A stretch of 64,000 bases of DNA from Sva-07 sp963829585 (GCA_963829585.1 CAWHJD010000001.1:205516-269515); one strand, 5' to 3'; shown: positions 8,103-18,606, numbered from the stretch's first letter. Numbers and translations: made by a program. Notes: generated from the sequence alone by a model not told the origin.

Positions 8103-10386
8103 CTACGAGACGGTGCGGTCGTGCGCTCGGTCGAGGACGCTGGGAGCGAGGAGCCCCAACTCGCGCGCTCGATCGACGGCCTCGCTGCGCCCCGACACGG
8201 CAAGCTTGCGGTAGATCGCGTTGACCTGGGTGCTCACGGTGTTCCTCGACACGTAGAGCCGCTCGCCGATCTCCTTGAGCGACAGGTGGGTCTGCAGGTA
8301 CGGCAGCAGTCGGAGTTCGGCTGTCGACAACGTGGTTCCGTGTCGGTCCGTCGGCCAGTTGGTCAGCGTCTCGCGCAGCTTGTCGGCACGAGCACCGAGG
8401 CGACCGAGCTTCGGTCGGCGGTACAGGATGTCGTCGATCTCGTGCAGCAGCACCCGCGCTCCTTCGGGATCGGCCAACGTGAGGTGCGCATCGGCCATCT
8501 CGGCCCGTACCCAGACCGCGGCCCAGGGATTCACCCACGTGATCGATGTCCGCAACCGCATCGCCTCGAGCAACACGGAGCGGCCCTGTTCGGTCACGTT
8601 GTGGTGGAGCAGCCAGCGCGCCCTGGCCGCCTGGACGATCGCGTTGACGGCGTACTCCGACAGATGGGCGGCCGCGATCACCGAGCACGCGTGGTCGATG
8701 TCGCGCTCCGCGCCGGCCCAGTCGTCACGATCCATCGAGAGCAGGGCGCGGTAGGCCAGGTTGCGGGCCTGTGGGTCGTCGAATCCGAGCGCGGTCGCAG
8801 TCTCGATGCCCTCCGAGAGCAGCGCCGACGCTGCGGTGTCGTCGCCACGCAGCCAACGAGCCACGGCGAGGAAGCCGAGCGAAGCCGGGCGCCAGCGGCC
8901 CCAGAGTGGCTCCGCGGCGACCACCGATGCCGCATCGGCTTCCATCTGCTCGATGCCGTGCGCACACAGAAAGGCGCGAAGTGCGGCTCGACCGGATACG
9001 AACGACGCATCGTCCGGGGTCACGGGCGGTGTCAGGCGTTCGATGTGATCGGCCCACCGCAGCGCCACGACGCCGTTCCCGGCCAGCGCCGCGAGCCAGC
9101 CCGCCAGCCCGGCGAGCACCGGGTCGGTTTCGATCGTCGCGTCCCCGAGTTCGCTCAGCCACTTCTGGGCGGCGTGGAGCCGTCCCTTGTTGTAGGCCTG
9201 CGGGAGTTCCCTGACGAGCAACTCGACAGCGACGGTGAGATCGCCCCCGGCACGCGAGTGCACGATCGTCTGCTCGACCGCTCGGGCATCCGCCCACCAG
9301 CGCGCCGCTCGGAGATGCAGCCCGGCGACGGTGTCGGCGGCTGCTCGAGCGAACGATCTCGTCGAGCAGGACCGCCCGGAACAACGGGTGGTAGCGGAAC
9401 CACTCGCCTTCGGCGTCGAGTGGCGTGATGAACAGATTCGCGGCGACCAACGAATCCAGGATCGCTGCAGAGTCCGTCGAGTCGAGGACCGCGTCGCACA
9501 GCGAGGGACACAGCACATCGAGGATCGCCGTCCGGTGCAGGAAGTTCGACATCTCGGCGGAGAGGTCCGACGAGCACTTCGGACCGGACGAAGTCGGCGA
9601 CGGCACGATCGGGCGCTGCGAGCCCGGCCATCGAGCCGTTCCATCCGGCGTCGTCGTGTGGGGCGAGCGCGAACAGCACCAGGCCCGCGGGCCACCCCTC
9701 CGTCCGCTGGAGCAGTTGTCGGATCCGCTCGGGCGTGTACCGAATGCCCGCCGCGGCGAGGAAGGCCTCGGTCTCGGACTCGTCGAAGGCCAGGTCGGCT
9801 GCTCCGATTTCGAGGACCTCCCCCCGCATGCGCCGTCGGCCGCCGGCCAGCCAGACCTCCCGACGACTCGAGACGGCCACCTGGACCCCGCGGGGCAGAA
9901 GATCGACGAAGCAGGTTGATGACGTCACGGCACTCGAGCGAGTCGACCTCGTGCACGTTGTTCAACACCACCACGAGTGGGTCGTCGACGGCATCGATCG
10001 ACGCCACGAGGCGCGGCACGATCTGGCCGAGGATCGAGGTTCCAGGAGCAGCGATGTCATTCAACAGTGCCGGATCGATGGGCCTGACCCTGTCGACCGC
10101 GCAGCAGATCGACCTCATCGAGCGAGACGCTGTCGTTGTCGTTCCGATCGAGCGACACCCAGGCGAACGTGCGACCGTCGCGTCGCGCCCATTCGGTGAG
10201 CAGCGTCGTCTTGCCGAATCCGACGGGCGCGGACACGACGACCAGTGGGAGATCTGCTCCCGCGGCGAGCCGGGTCGTCAGACGCGGGCGGCCGACGATC
10301 GCCGAGCGCGTATGCGGTACACGTGTCTTCGAATCGACGAGGACGCGATGGACGTTGCTGGCGTCGAGACGAACGCTCATGGTCAC
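8103..10386 (-). pseudogene. LuxR-family, MalT/LAL-type ATP-binding regulator with four frameshifts
   Basis: Large signal-transduction ATPase regulator. The first fragment (from ATG 10386) holds Walker A 'SAPVGFGKTTLLTEW'. Later pieces hold 'DDPLVVVLNNVHEVDS' (Walker B region), 'WPAGLVLFALAPHDDAGW', 'WFRYHPLFRAVLLDE', a TPR-like helical region, and a C-terminal LuxR helix-turn-helix ('LPYLQTHLSLKEIGERLYVSRNTVSTQVNAIYRKL' region). Homology jumps frame at about 10100, 9908, 9570 and 9352. Each jump has the direction expected of one inserted base. Corrected length is about 760 residues. It is divergent from ppk2 across a 199-base gap. Target genes and ligand cannot be inferred. Confidence 0.82.
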
Positions 10387-10585
10387 CCCGCAGGCTACTG
10401 GCGGGCGCTCGGAGCACCCCGTGACCGTTCATGCGAACTGGGTGAGGAACTCGCGTCGAGCGCACCGGAGACTGCGACCAGCCCTCTGCGTCGTACATCC
10501 GTCGGCTGACGACGTGGAAGGATTCGCCCGAGAGACGTGTCGGCCGGTGGACACGGCACTCAGCTACCGAGAAGGAGCGCTGACG

Positions 10586-11452
10586 ATGGGGAACAAGAGC
10601 CGATCGAAGAAGAGCAAGAAGCATCAGTCGGCCGAGGCCGGTGACGCCCGCCCCGCAACCGCGGCCCCTGAACCGGGCGCCAAGATGAAGCGCAGGGACT
10701 ACGAGGCCGAACTCGAGGTGCTCCAGGGCGAACTCGTCGCCATGCAGGAGTGGGTCAGAGCGACCGGAGCGAAGATCCTGATCGTGTTCGAGGGCCGCGA
10801 CACCGCCGGCAAGGGCGGCACCATCAAGCGGATCACCGAGCGTGTGAGTCCTCGAACGTTCCGAGTGGTCGCCCTTCCGGCACCGACCGAGCGCGAGAAG
10901 TCGCAGATGTACATCCAGCGCTACATCAAGCACTTCCCCGCTGCCGGCGAGGTCGTCATCTTCGACCGCAGCTGGTACAACCGCGCCGGTGTCGAGCCCG
11001 TGATGGGGTTCTGCACGCCGGAGCAGACCGAACGATTCCTCGACCAGGTACCCGGCGTCGAGAAGGCCATGGTCGAATCGGGCATCCAGGTCATCAAGTA
11101 CTGGCTCGAGGTCAGCGCCGACGAGCAGACACGTCGGTTGACGAGCCGCATCGACGACCCACGCAAGATCTGGAAGCTGTCCGACATGGACCTCAAGTCC
11201 TACAGCCGCTGGTACGACTACTCCCGGGCTCGCGACGCGATGCTCGCGGCGACCGACACGTCCTGGGCCCCGTGGTTCATCGCCCACACCGACGACAAGA
11301 AGCGCGGCCGACTCAACATCATCTCGCACCTGCTCTCGCAGGTTCCGTACGAGAAGATCGAGCGCCCCACGGTCAAGCTGCCGAAGCGTCAGCCCGCCCG
11401 CGGCTACGTGGAGCCGGATCTGCCCCTGCGGCACATCCCCGAGCCCTACTGA
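10586..11452 (+). CDS. ppk2: Polyphosphate kinase 2
   Basis: Cytoplasmic PPK2 that uses polyphosphate to phosphorylate nucleoside mono- or diphosphates (or the reverse). Start ATG 10586 follows 'gaaggagcgctgacg', a good ribosome site; 288 residues. Walker A is 'FEGRDTAGKGGTIKRI', the lid/DRSWYNRAGVE motif is 'IFDRSWYNRAGVEPVMGF', and 'ADEQTRRLTSRIDDPRKIWKLS' and 'YSRARDAMLAATDTSWAPW' are typical of one-domain PPK2. A Lys/Ser-rich N-terminal tail of about 35 residues precedes the domain. The P-type ATPase follows 51 bases downstream, so a shared transcript is plausible. Confidence 0.95.
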   Translation: MGNKSRSKKSKKHQSAEAGDARPATAAPEPGAKMKRRDYEAELEVLQGELVAMQEWVRATGAKILIVFEGRDTAGKGGTIKRITERVSPRTFRVVALPAPTEREKSQMYIQRYIKHFPAAGEVVIFDRSWYNRAGVEPVMGFCTPEQTERFLDQVPGVEKAMVESGIQVIKYWLEVSADEQTRRLTSRIDDPRKIWKLSDMDLKSYSRWYDYSRARDAMLAATDTSWAPWFIAHTDDKKRGRLNIISHLLSQVPYEKIERPTVKLPKRQPARGYVEPDLPLRHIPEPY

Positions 11453-11471
11453 CGACCACTGAGAGGCCCAG

Positions 11472-11507
11472 CACGATGAGGACGGCACGATGAGGACAGC
11501 ACGATGA
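11472..11507 (+). repeat. Short imperfect tandem repeat before the P-type ATPase start
   Basis: Three imperfect 13-15 base units of the type 'cacgatgaggac(a/g)g' lie between the ppk2 stop and the ATPase ATG (11504). Each unit contains an ATG, giving three closely spaced candidate starts (11476, 11490, 11504). Only the last is in frame with the ATPase. It may affect ribosome loading, but that is inference. Confidence 0.6.
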
Positions 11508-14281
11508 CGACGACCGAGCAACCGGCGGCCCCGCCCGCACCCGAGACGCGGTGGTACTCGTTGTCCGTCGACGACACCGTTTCGCGCCTCGCCGTCGACC
11601 CGGCATCGGGCCTCGCGGCCGACGAGGTCACAGGTCGACTGGCGACCTATGGGCGCAACGAGGTCGCCACGGAGCCGCCGCCCACGACATGGCAGATGGC
11701 CAAGGCACAGATCGCCAACCCGATGAACATCATGCTGCTCATCGTCGCCATCGCCAGCTTCGCGATCGGCCAGATCGCGACGGGCATCGTCGTCGCATCA
11801 CTCGTCACGTTCAACGTGGTCATGGGGACCAACCAGGAGCGCAAGGCGATGGCGAGCGTCGACGCGCTCGCCCAGCTGCAGGTTCCGATGGCCAGGGTCC
11901 GGCGCGACGGCGCGGTCGAACAGGTCGACTCCGTGGGGCTCGTGCCGGGTGACATCGTGCTGGTCGAGGCCGGCGACCTCGTTCCCGCCGACGCCCGCAT
12001 CATCTCCTCCGCATCGCTCGAGGTCCAAGAAGCAGCCCTCACCGGTGAATCGGCGCCGATCGCGAAGGACAGCACCACGCTCGGCGACGAGGAGCAACCC
12101 CTCGGCGACCGCACCAACCTGGTCTTCCAGAACACCCAGGTCACCCGCGGCTCAGCGGAGCTGGTCGTCGTCGCGACCGGCCAGTCGACCCAGATGGGCC
12201 AGATCGCGAACATGGTCACGGCGACCAAGCGAACGAAGTCACCGCTCCAGGTCGAACTCGACGGTCTCACGAAGATCTTCGGTTTCCTCGCCTGGGGCGC
12301 CGTCGCGGTCATCGCGATCGTCGGCATCGCACGCGACCAGGACACCGAGACGCTGATCCTGCTCTGCGTGTCGACGGCGATCTCGGCCATCCCGACGGGG
12401 CTGCCCACGTTCGTCCAGCTGATGCTCTCCTCGGGTGCGCAACGGCTGGCCGAGTCGAAGGCCGTGGTCAAGTCGCTGAACGACGTCGAGACACTCGGCG
12501 GCACCACGGTGATCAACAGCGACAAGACCGGCACGCTCACGATGAACGCGATGACGTCGGTCACGATGATCACCGGTGGTTCGTGGTACCGGATCGAGGG
12601 CAGCGGCTACGCCAAGTCCGGTGCGATCCTCGGCCCGGCCGGTGAGCCCACGCCCGACTTCAGCGGCCTCGCACTCGGCCTCGCGATGTGCAGCGACGCC
12701 ACCGTCGCCGACGACGAGTCGATCATCGGTGACCCCACCGAGGCGGCCCTCGTCGTGCTCGCCGCCAAGATCGGTGTCGACGCCGAGGAGACGCGACGCG
12801 CCCTGCCACGCGTCGCGCTCGTGCCGTTCGACTCCGAGTACAAGTTCATGGCCACGTTCCACGACCGGCCGGCCCACATGGAGCGACCACTCCTGAACGA
12901 ACCTCACTTCATGACCGTGAAGGGTGCGCCGGACGTGGTCATCGACCGGTGCTCGTTCGCGCTGTGGCACGGCGAAGCCGTTCCGATGGACCAGGTCCGC
13001 CAGGACCTGCTCGACGCCAACCAGGAGATGTCCGAGAAGGGCCTGCGCGTCCTCGCGTTCGCCGCACGTGCACTGTCGGACGACACGATGCGTGCCGCCA
13101 CCGACGACCCGATGGGAGAAGTGCACGACCTGACGCTCGTCTCGCTCGTCGGCATCATCGACCCGCTCCGTCCGTCGGCCGTCGAGGCGGTGCGCTTGGC
13201 GCACGGCGCCGGCATCGACGTGCGCATGATCACCGGCGACCACACGGTCACGGCGCGGGCGATCGCCGACCAGCTCGGCCTCGGCCCGGGCGTCATCACC
13301 GGAGCCGACCTCCAGAAGCTCAGCGACGACGAGGTGAAGGCGAAACTGCCCGAACTGCACGTCTTCGGCCGGGTCGCGCCCGAGGACAAGGTGCGTCTCG
13401 CCCGCCTCATGCAGGAGACCGGCCAGGTCGTCGCCATGACCGGCGACGCCGTGAACGACGCAGCCGCCCTCAAGCAGGCCGACGTCGGCGTCGCCATGGG
13501 CAGCGGTTCCGAGGTGACCAAGCAGGCCGGCAAGCTGATCCTCACCGACGACAACTTCGGCACGCTCGTGCACGCCGTCGACCTCGGACGTGACATCTAC
13601 CGGCGGATCTCGTCGTACGTGAAGCTGCAGTTGACGATCCTGTCGTCGGTGCTGCAACTCATGGTCATCGCCACGATCCTGAACATCAACGAAGGCGTCG
13701 CGCTCTTCCCGATGCAGTTGCTGTTCGCGAAGTTCTTCGTCGTCGCCACCGTCGTCATCGGCTTCATCGTCGACGTTCCCGATCCAGGCGTCATGGACCG
13801 GCCGCCCCGTACTCCCGGTTCGAGGATCGCCACCGGCGCCCAGACCGTCCGCTGGGTGATCAGCGGGTTCATCATCGCCGGTTCGGCACTGGCGCTGCTC
13901 GCGTGGGGGCCAGGTGAGCCGAGCACCACCGACCCGTCGACCTCGATGACCATGGCGTTCACCGTCGTCGCATTGAGTGCGGTCAACATGGGCTTCGTGA
14001 TGCGCCGCGAACGCCAGGTGCCCTGGTCGGCACCGCTGTTCCCCTACATGGGCTGGATCATGCTCGGATGGGCATTGACCATCGCCGCCGTCGAGACCCG
14101 CGTGCTCCAGCGCATCCTCGACACCGTGTCGCTGACCGGTGCACAATGGGCCCTCGTGATCGGTCTGTCGCTCATCTCCCCGCTGTTCGTCGCGATCGAC
14201 AAGATCATCCAGGTTCGGCGGCTCGACCGCGAGCAGCGAGAGCATCCCTTCGCCGGCATCGCCACCAACGCAGGTGCTTGA
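11504..14281 (+). CDS. P-type cation-transporting ATPase (P2-like)
   Basis: Membrane ion pump of 925 residues. It has an N-terminal cation-ATPase domain (about 10-80), actuator motif 'LTGES' (near 180), phosphorylation site 'DKTGTLT' with D340, nucleotide domain 'MTVKGAPDVV', hinge 'MITGDHTVTARAIAD' and a C-terminal six-helix transport bundle. Two motifs deviate: helix 4 has 'IPTGLP' (297-301) where Ca/Na,K pumps have PEGLP, and the P-domain has 'TGDAVNDA' (about 646-653) where most have TGDGVNDA. The transported ion is therefore uncertain; proton, Mg or another cation are all possible. It overlaps the following SulP start by eight bases. Confidence 0.9.
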   Translation: MTTTEQPAAPPAPETRWYSLSVDDTVSRLAVDPASGLAADEVTGRLATYGRNEVATEPPPTTWQMAKAQIANPMNIMLLIVAIASFAIGQIATGIVVASLVTFNVVMGTNQERKAMASVDALAQLQVPMARVRRDGAVEQVDSVGLVPGDIVLVEAGDLVPADARIISSASLEVQEAALTGESAPIAKDSTTLGDEEQPLGDRTNLVFQNTQVTRGSAELVVVATGQSTQMGQIANMVTATKRTKSPLQVELDGLTKIFGFLAWGAVAVIAIVGIARDQDTETLILLCVSTAISAIPTGLPTFVQLMLSSGAQRLAESKAVVKSLNDVETLGGTTVINSDKTGTLTMNAMTSVTMITGGSWYRIEGSGYAKSGAILGPAGEPTPDFSGLALGLAMCSDATVADDESIIGDPTEAALVVLAAKIGVDAEETRRALPRVALVPFDSEYKFMATFHDRPAHMERPLLNEPHFMTVKGAPDVVIDRCSFALWHGEAVPMDQVRQDLLDANQEMSEKGLRVLAFAARALSDDTMRAATDDPMGEVHDLTLVSLVGIIDPLRPSAVEAVRLAHGAGIDVRMITGDHTVTARAIADQLGLGPGVITGADLQKLSDDEVKAKLPELHVFGRVAPEDKVRLARLMQETGQVVAMTGDAVNDAAALKQADVGVAMGSGSEVTKQAGKLILTDDNFGTLVHAVDLGRDIYRRISSYVKLQLTILSSVLQLMVIATILNINEGVALFPMQLLFAKFFVVATVVIGFIVDVPDPGVMDRPPRTPGSRIATGAQTVRWVISGFIIAGSALALLAWGPGEPSTTDPSTSMTMAFTVVALSAVNMGFVMRRERQVPWSAPLFPYMGWIMLGWALTIAAVETRVLQRILDTVSLTGAQWALVIGLSLISPLFVAIDKIIQVRRLDREQREHPFAGIATNAGA

Positions 14282-16015
14282 CCAGCAAGCGGCTCCGGCC
14301 GGGTGGCGGGGACTCGTCCCGGGCATCACGGCGATCCGCACCTACGAACGCTCGTGGCTGCGGTTCGACCTGATCGCCGGCGTCGTGCTCGCCGCCATCC
14401 TCGTCCCGCAGGGGATGGCGTACGCCGAACTCGCCGGTCTCCCACCCGTCACCGGCCTCTACACCACCATCGCCTGCCTGGTGGGCTACGCGCTCATGGG
14501 ACCCTCACGCGTGCTGGTCCTCGGACCCGACTCGTCGGTGTCGCCGCTGATCTTCGCCGCCATCGTGCCCCTCGTCGTCGTCGCCGACGACCCGGAGACG
14601 GCGATCGCGCTCGCCGGGATGATGGCCGTGATGGTCGGCCTGATCCTGATCGGTCTCGGTGCGGGCAAGCTCGGCTTCGTCGCCGACCTGCTGTCGAAGG
14701 AGGTCCAGGTCGGCTACATGAACGGCCTCGCCATCACGATCTTCGTCGGCCAGCTCCCCAAGCTCGCGGGGTTCTCGACCGACGCCGACGGGTTCGTCGA
14801 CGAGTTGCAGGCCTTCGTCGACGGCTTCCCCGACCGGAACCCGACCGCGCTGTGGTTGGGTCTCACGACGCTCGCCGTCCTCCTGCTGCTTCCTCGCTTC
14901 ACCAGGACGATCCCTGCGGTGCTCGTGGCCGTCATCGGCGCGACGGTGGTCACCGGTCTGTTCGATCTCGACATCTCCACGGTCGGCACCCTCCCCGAGG
15001 GGCTCCCGACTCCGTCACTGCCGTGGACGAGCGTGAGCGACGTCGCACCGATGATGGTCGCCGCCGTCGGCATCACCCTCGTCTCGCTCACCGACACCAT
15101 CGCGACGTCGACGGCGTTCGCGGCACGACGCGGCGAGGAGGTGAAGCCCGACCAGGAGATGATCGGGATCGGTTCGGCCAACATCGCGGCCGGCTTCTTC
15201 CAGGGTTTCGCCGTGTCGACGAGCAGCTCACGCACCGCCGTGGCCGATCAGACCGGCGCCAAGAGCCAGCTCACCGGTCTGGTGGGTGCCGGCATGGTCG
15301 CGCTGCTCCTGCTGTTCTTCAACGGGCTCCTCAAGAGTCTCCCGCAGACCGCGCTCGCCGCCGTCGTGATCGCAGCGGCATTCTCACTCGTCGACCTTCC
15401 GACACTGCGCCGTTACCTGAAGGTCCGCCGGAGTTCGTTCATGCTCTCGCTCGTCGCCACGGGCGGTGTGGTCTTCTTCGGAGTGCTGCAGGGCATCCTC
15501 ATCGCCGTGGTGCTGTCGATCCTGCTGTTCTTCAGGCGCAGCTGGTGGCCCCACGGTGAGGTGCTCGGCCAGATCGAGGGCCAAGCGGGGTGGCACAGCA
15601 ACCACAACGGTGCCGTTGCCGAGGAGACCCCCGGCATCGTCGTGTTCCGGTGGGAAGCGCCACTGTTCTTCGCCAATGCCGGCATGTTCCGTCAGCAGGT
15701 GCGCCATCTCGCACGCGAACGCAAACCACGGTGGGTCATCCTGCAGTGCGAGGCGATCACCGACATCGACGTCACCGCGGCCGACGTGCTGGAACAACTC
15801 GACATCGAGCTGAACGAGCAGGGCATCAACCTCGCATTCGTCGAGCTGCGCAGCCGGCTCGAGGACCTCGTCTACGACTACGGGCTGTTCGCAACGCTCG
15901 ACCGCGACCACTTCTACGATTCGATCGAGGCCGCCCTCGCCGAGATCGGAACGGTCGCGACGGTCGCGAAACCGAGGCCATGGGGCCTCGGGACGACGAG
16001 AATGGGAGGATGTGA
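14274..16015 (+). CDS. SulP-family anion transporter with STAS domain; 3' end probably frameshifted
   Basis: Sulfate-permease-family transporter. About 11-12 membrane helices begin at 'FDLIAGVVLAAILVPQGMAYAEL', followed by a cytoplasmic STAS domain (about 455-555, 'DVTAADVLEQLDIELNEQGI'). In the reading frame as given there is no stop until 16547, which would overlap the next gene by more than 500 bases in a meaningless sequence. A stop at 16013-16015 in another frame sits just before the next start, so a small indel between about 15940 and 16010 probably hides the true end. The domain itself looks complete. The anion (sulfate, bicarbonate or other) is not decided by sequence. Confidence 0.82.
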
Positions 16016-16017
16016 CC

Positions 16018-17277
16018 ATGACCTCACGCCGAACCGCTGCCATCGCCGCGCTCGTCCTCGTCGCGGCCGGTCTGCTCGTGATGGTGTACACCTCACTCAG
16101 GTCCTTCCCACGAGGCCTCGTCTCGGCCGGGTTCCTGCTCCTTGCCCTGGTCGCGGCCTGGGAGGCGCTCCGTCGACGCGGTCCCGCACGGACCGCCCTC
16201 CTGGTCGTCAGCATCCTGCTCCTGGTCGGATTCGTCGGCGTGCTCGTTGCCGGCAGGATCCTCGCCGAAGCCATCGTGGCCGCTGCGCTCCTCATGCTCG
16301 GTACCGCCTCCGCCCGAACGGCCTTTCGCATCCACGTCCCGCTCCCGACCGCCGAGGCGCCGAAGCGTGCGGTGGTGATCTGGAACCCGAAGTCCGGGGG
16401 CGGCAAGGCCCTGGCCGCCAACCTCGACGCCGAGGCACGTGCCCGCGGGATCGAGCCCATCGAGTTGCGCCCCGGCGACGACCTCATCCAACTCGTCCGC
16501 GACGCCGTCGCGAACGGCGCCGATGCGCTCGCCGCTGCGGGAGGTGACGGGACACAGGCCCTCGTCGCCACCATCGCCGCCGAACTCGACCTCCCGTTCG
16601 CCTGCATCCCGGCCGGCACACGGAACCACTTCGCGCTCGATCTCGGCGTCGATCGCGACGACGTCGTGGGTGCGCTCGACGCCTTCGTCAACGGAGGCGA
16701 ACGACGAGTCGACCTGGCCGAGGTCAACGGCCGGGTGTTCGTCAACAACGTCTCGCTCGGTCTGTACGCCGAGGCCGTGCAGCGGTCCGGGTACCGCGAC
16801 GCCAAGATCCGCACCGTGCTCGACACGATCCCGGACTTCAGCGCTGCCGACACGGGCGATCACGTCCTGGAGTACACGGGACCCGACGGCATCCACGGCC
16901 GTCGGGCCACGGTGATCATGGTCTCGAACAACTCGTACCGGCTCGGCACACTGGTCGGATCGGGCACACGACCGAGCATCGACGACGGTGAACTGGGCGT
17001 GGCCGTCGCCGAGGTGACCTCGAAGGAGACCCGCGGGCGATCACGATTCCGACAGTGGACGGCGACGGCGTTCGAAGTCGGTTCGGACGCCCCTGTGCCC
17101 GCCGGTGTCGACGGCGAAGCCCTCGTGCTCGAGCCACCCCTGCGGTTCACGATCCGGCCCGGAGCGCTCCGCGTCAGGATCGCCCCGCAGCATCCGGGTG
17201 CGTCGCCGTCCGCGGCCGCGCCCGACAGCATGCTCGACGGCGCCCGCAAGCTGTTCCACATCGCCCGGCACGGCTGA
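16018..17277 (+). CDS. Diacylglycerol/lipid kinase-like protein with N-terminal membrane segment
   Basis: Start ATG 16018 is preceded by 'gggagga' at ideal spacing; a GTG six bases upstream is too close to that site. The 419 residues begin with three to four hydrophobic helices (about 1-100), then a DAGK catalytic domain. Its features are 'VVIWNPKSGGGKA', 'AAAGGDGTQALVATIAAE' (the GGDGT nucleotide loop) and 'PAGTRNHFALDLG'. A C-terminal beta domain follows ('VFVNNVSLGLYAE', 'DGEALVLEPPLRF'). The substrate is a lipid or lipid-linked alcohol by family. The fused membrane segment should hold it at the inner face. Likely co-transcribed with the SulP gene. Confidence 0.88.
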   Translation: MTSRRTAAIAALVLVAAGLLVMVYTSLRSFPRGLVSAGFLLLALVAAWEALRRRGPARTALLVVSILLLVGFVGVLVAGRILAEAIVAAALLMLGTASARTAFRIHVPLPTAEAPKRAVVIWNPKSGGGKALAANLDAEARARGIEPIELRPGDDLIQLVRDAVANGADALAAAGGDGTQALVATIAAELDLPFACIPAGTRNHFALDLGVDRDDVVGALDAFVNGGERRVDLAEVNGRVFVNNVSLGLYAEAVQRSGYRDAKIRTVLDTIPDFSAADTGDHVLEYTGPDGIHGRRATVIMVSNNSYRLGTLVGSGTRPSIDDGELGVAVAEVTSKETRGRSRFRQWTATAFEVGSDAPVPAGVDGEALVLEPPLRFTIRPGALRVRIAPQHPGASPSAAAPDSMLDGARKLFHIARHG

Positions 17278-17308
17278 CCCTCGCCAACGCCTGAAACCCC
17301 GGGGAGAA

Positions 17309-18023
17309 TCAGGCGGGGAAGAGGACGGGGGTGAGCCAGTCGTCGAGGCGCTCCGTGATGGCGACGTCGCTCCTGGCCGAGCAGATGGCCGTCACCGGGC
17401 AGCATCACGACCTCGCCGTGGCCGGCGATCGCCGCGACGACATGGCTCGCCTCGGCCGGCAACAACTCGTCGCGGTCGCCGTGGAACAACAGCAACGCAC
17501 GGCCGTCGAGTGCGCCGGCCACCTCGCAACCGGCCGACTGCGTGGCGAAGGTGACCACGCCGACGACCGACACCGGCATCACCACCGCGCACCGCACGGC
17601 CACCGCGCCACCGAAGCTGTGCCCCATCACGACGACGCGCTCGGCTCCGGCATCGCGAGCCACCTCCACCCCGCAGGCCAGATCGTGGGCGCACAGGTCG
17701 AGATTGTTCGGCTCCCGATACCCGACCCGCACGAAGCGGACACCCCGGGCGGCCCATCGCTCTCCGAGAGCGTGGTACAGCGCATGACCAGGGCCGAGCA
17801 CGCCGCCCAGCGCACCTCCACACGCGACGATGGCAGCGCCGCGCGCCGTGCCGGAGGCGGGCTCGTGGGTGAGCATCGTGAGCAGGCCGCGTCGGGTGTA
17901 GATCTCCCGGTGCCGGAACGTCGGCGTCACCTCCACCTCGGTCGAGGCCAGCGGATGGAGCGCTTCGAGCGCCGTCGGATCCCTCGGATCCACGGGCTGC
18001 TCCGCTGCGTCGACGTCGTGCAT
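17309..18023 (-). pseudogene. Alpha/beta hydrolase, one frameshift near the 3' end
   Basis: Hydrolase-fold protein of about 237 residues after correction. Ser nucleophile elbow is 'GHSFGG' in 'RVVVMGHSFGGAVAVRCA', the Asp region is 'LFHGDRDELLPA' and the His 'LPGDGHLL'. Immediately after that His the frame is lost: at about 17372-17376 one extra base turns the expected 'SDVAITERLDDWLTPVLFPA' ending (stop at 17309) into a long readthrough across the lipid kinase on the opposite strand. Span 715 nt is one base over a multiple of three. Convergent with the lipid kinase and divergent from the MarR gene, 23 bases apart; the MarR protein may regulate it. Confidence 0.8.
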
Positions 18024-18046
18024 GGCTCACTACCGTACAAACGCAC

Positions 18047-18574
18047 ATGCCGAGGCCAGCCAGCGGAACCAGTGCGGTCGACTTCCGGAACCGGACCGAC
18101 CGCGAACATGCCCGCCGGATAGGTCGCGCCTGGATCGAGATGCGTCGAGGTGCCGGTGCATCAGCGCTGCGCGCGTACCTGTTCGGGCGCGAGAAGCCAC
18201 TCGAGCAAGGTCAGATGGACGCCCTCGATCTGCTGTCACGTCGCGACAACCGTCCCATGAAGGAACTCGCCGCGCGGCTCCGTGTCGATCCGTCCACGGC
18301 GACGCGTGCAGTCCAGCGTCTCGAGTCCGACGGCCTCGTCGAGCGGTACCCCTCCCCCGAGGACGGCCGGGTCGTACTCGTGCGGATCACCGACGAGGGC
18401 GCCCGCCGACACGATGCCGTCGCTGCTCGACGGTCGACGGCGATGATGCACATCCTCAGCGAGTTCGAGCCCGCCGAGCGTGCCCAGCTCGCGGACCTCC
18501 TCGACCGGTTCGTCGAGTCGGTCGACACCGTCATGACGCGGATGGCCGATGCGAACAATCACCAGGCCCCCTGA
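18047..18574 (+). CDS. MarR-family transcriptional regulator
   Basis: Cytoplasmic DNA-binding dimer of 175 residues. The winged helix-turn-helix reads 'MKELAARLRVDPSTATRAVQRLESDGLVERY', and the wing 'SPEDGRVVLVRITDEG' carries the DxR feature of the family. Helices at both ends would form the dimer interface. It is divergent from the alpha/beta hydrolase with only 23 bases between starts, so it must share regulatory DNA with it; self- and hydrolase control is a reasonable inference. The ligand is unknown. Confidence 0.88.
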   Translation: MPRPASGTSAVDFRNRTDREHARRIGRAWIEMRRGAGASALRAYLFGREKPLEQGQMDALDLLSRRDNRPMKELAARLRVDPSTATRAVQRLESDGLVERYPSPEDGRVVLVRITDEGARRHDAVAARRSTAMMHILSEFEPAERAQLADLLDRFVESVDTVMTRMADANNHQAP

Positions 18575-18606
18575 CCCCGAGCGGTCGGCCCGGTACAGTG
18601 CCGCCC

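Noticed and set aside
12239..14341. A 700-residue reading frame antisense to the P-type ATPase
   Set aside because: It mirrors an intact, strongly conserved gene; long antisense frames are expected at this GC content and its product is Asp/Arg/Gly-rich without domains.
16860..17308. C-terminal 150 residues of the hydrolase frame running across the lipid kinase
   Set aside because: It arises only from the frameshift near 17374; the corrected frame stops at 17309.
17290..17313. Weak hairpin between the lipid kinase and hydrolase (cctga...tcagg around ccccgggg)
   Set aside because: Five-base outer arms with an interrupted inner stem are not enough to claim a terminator, and part of it is coding.
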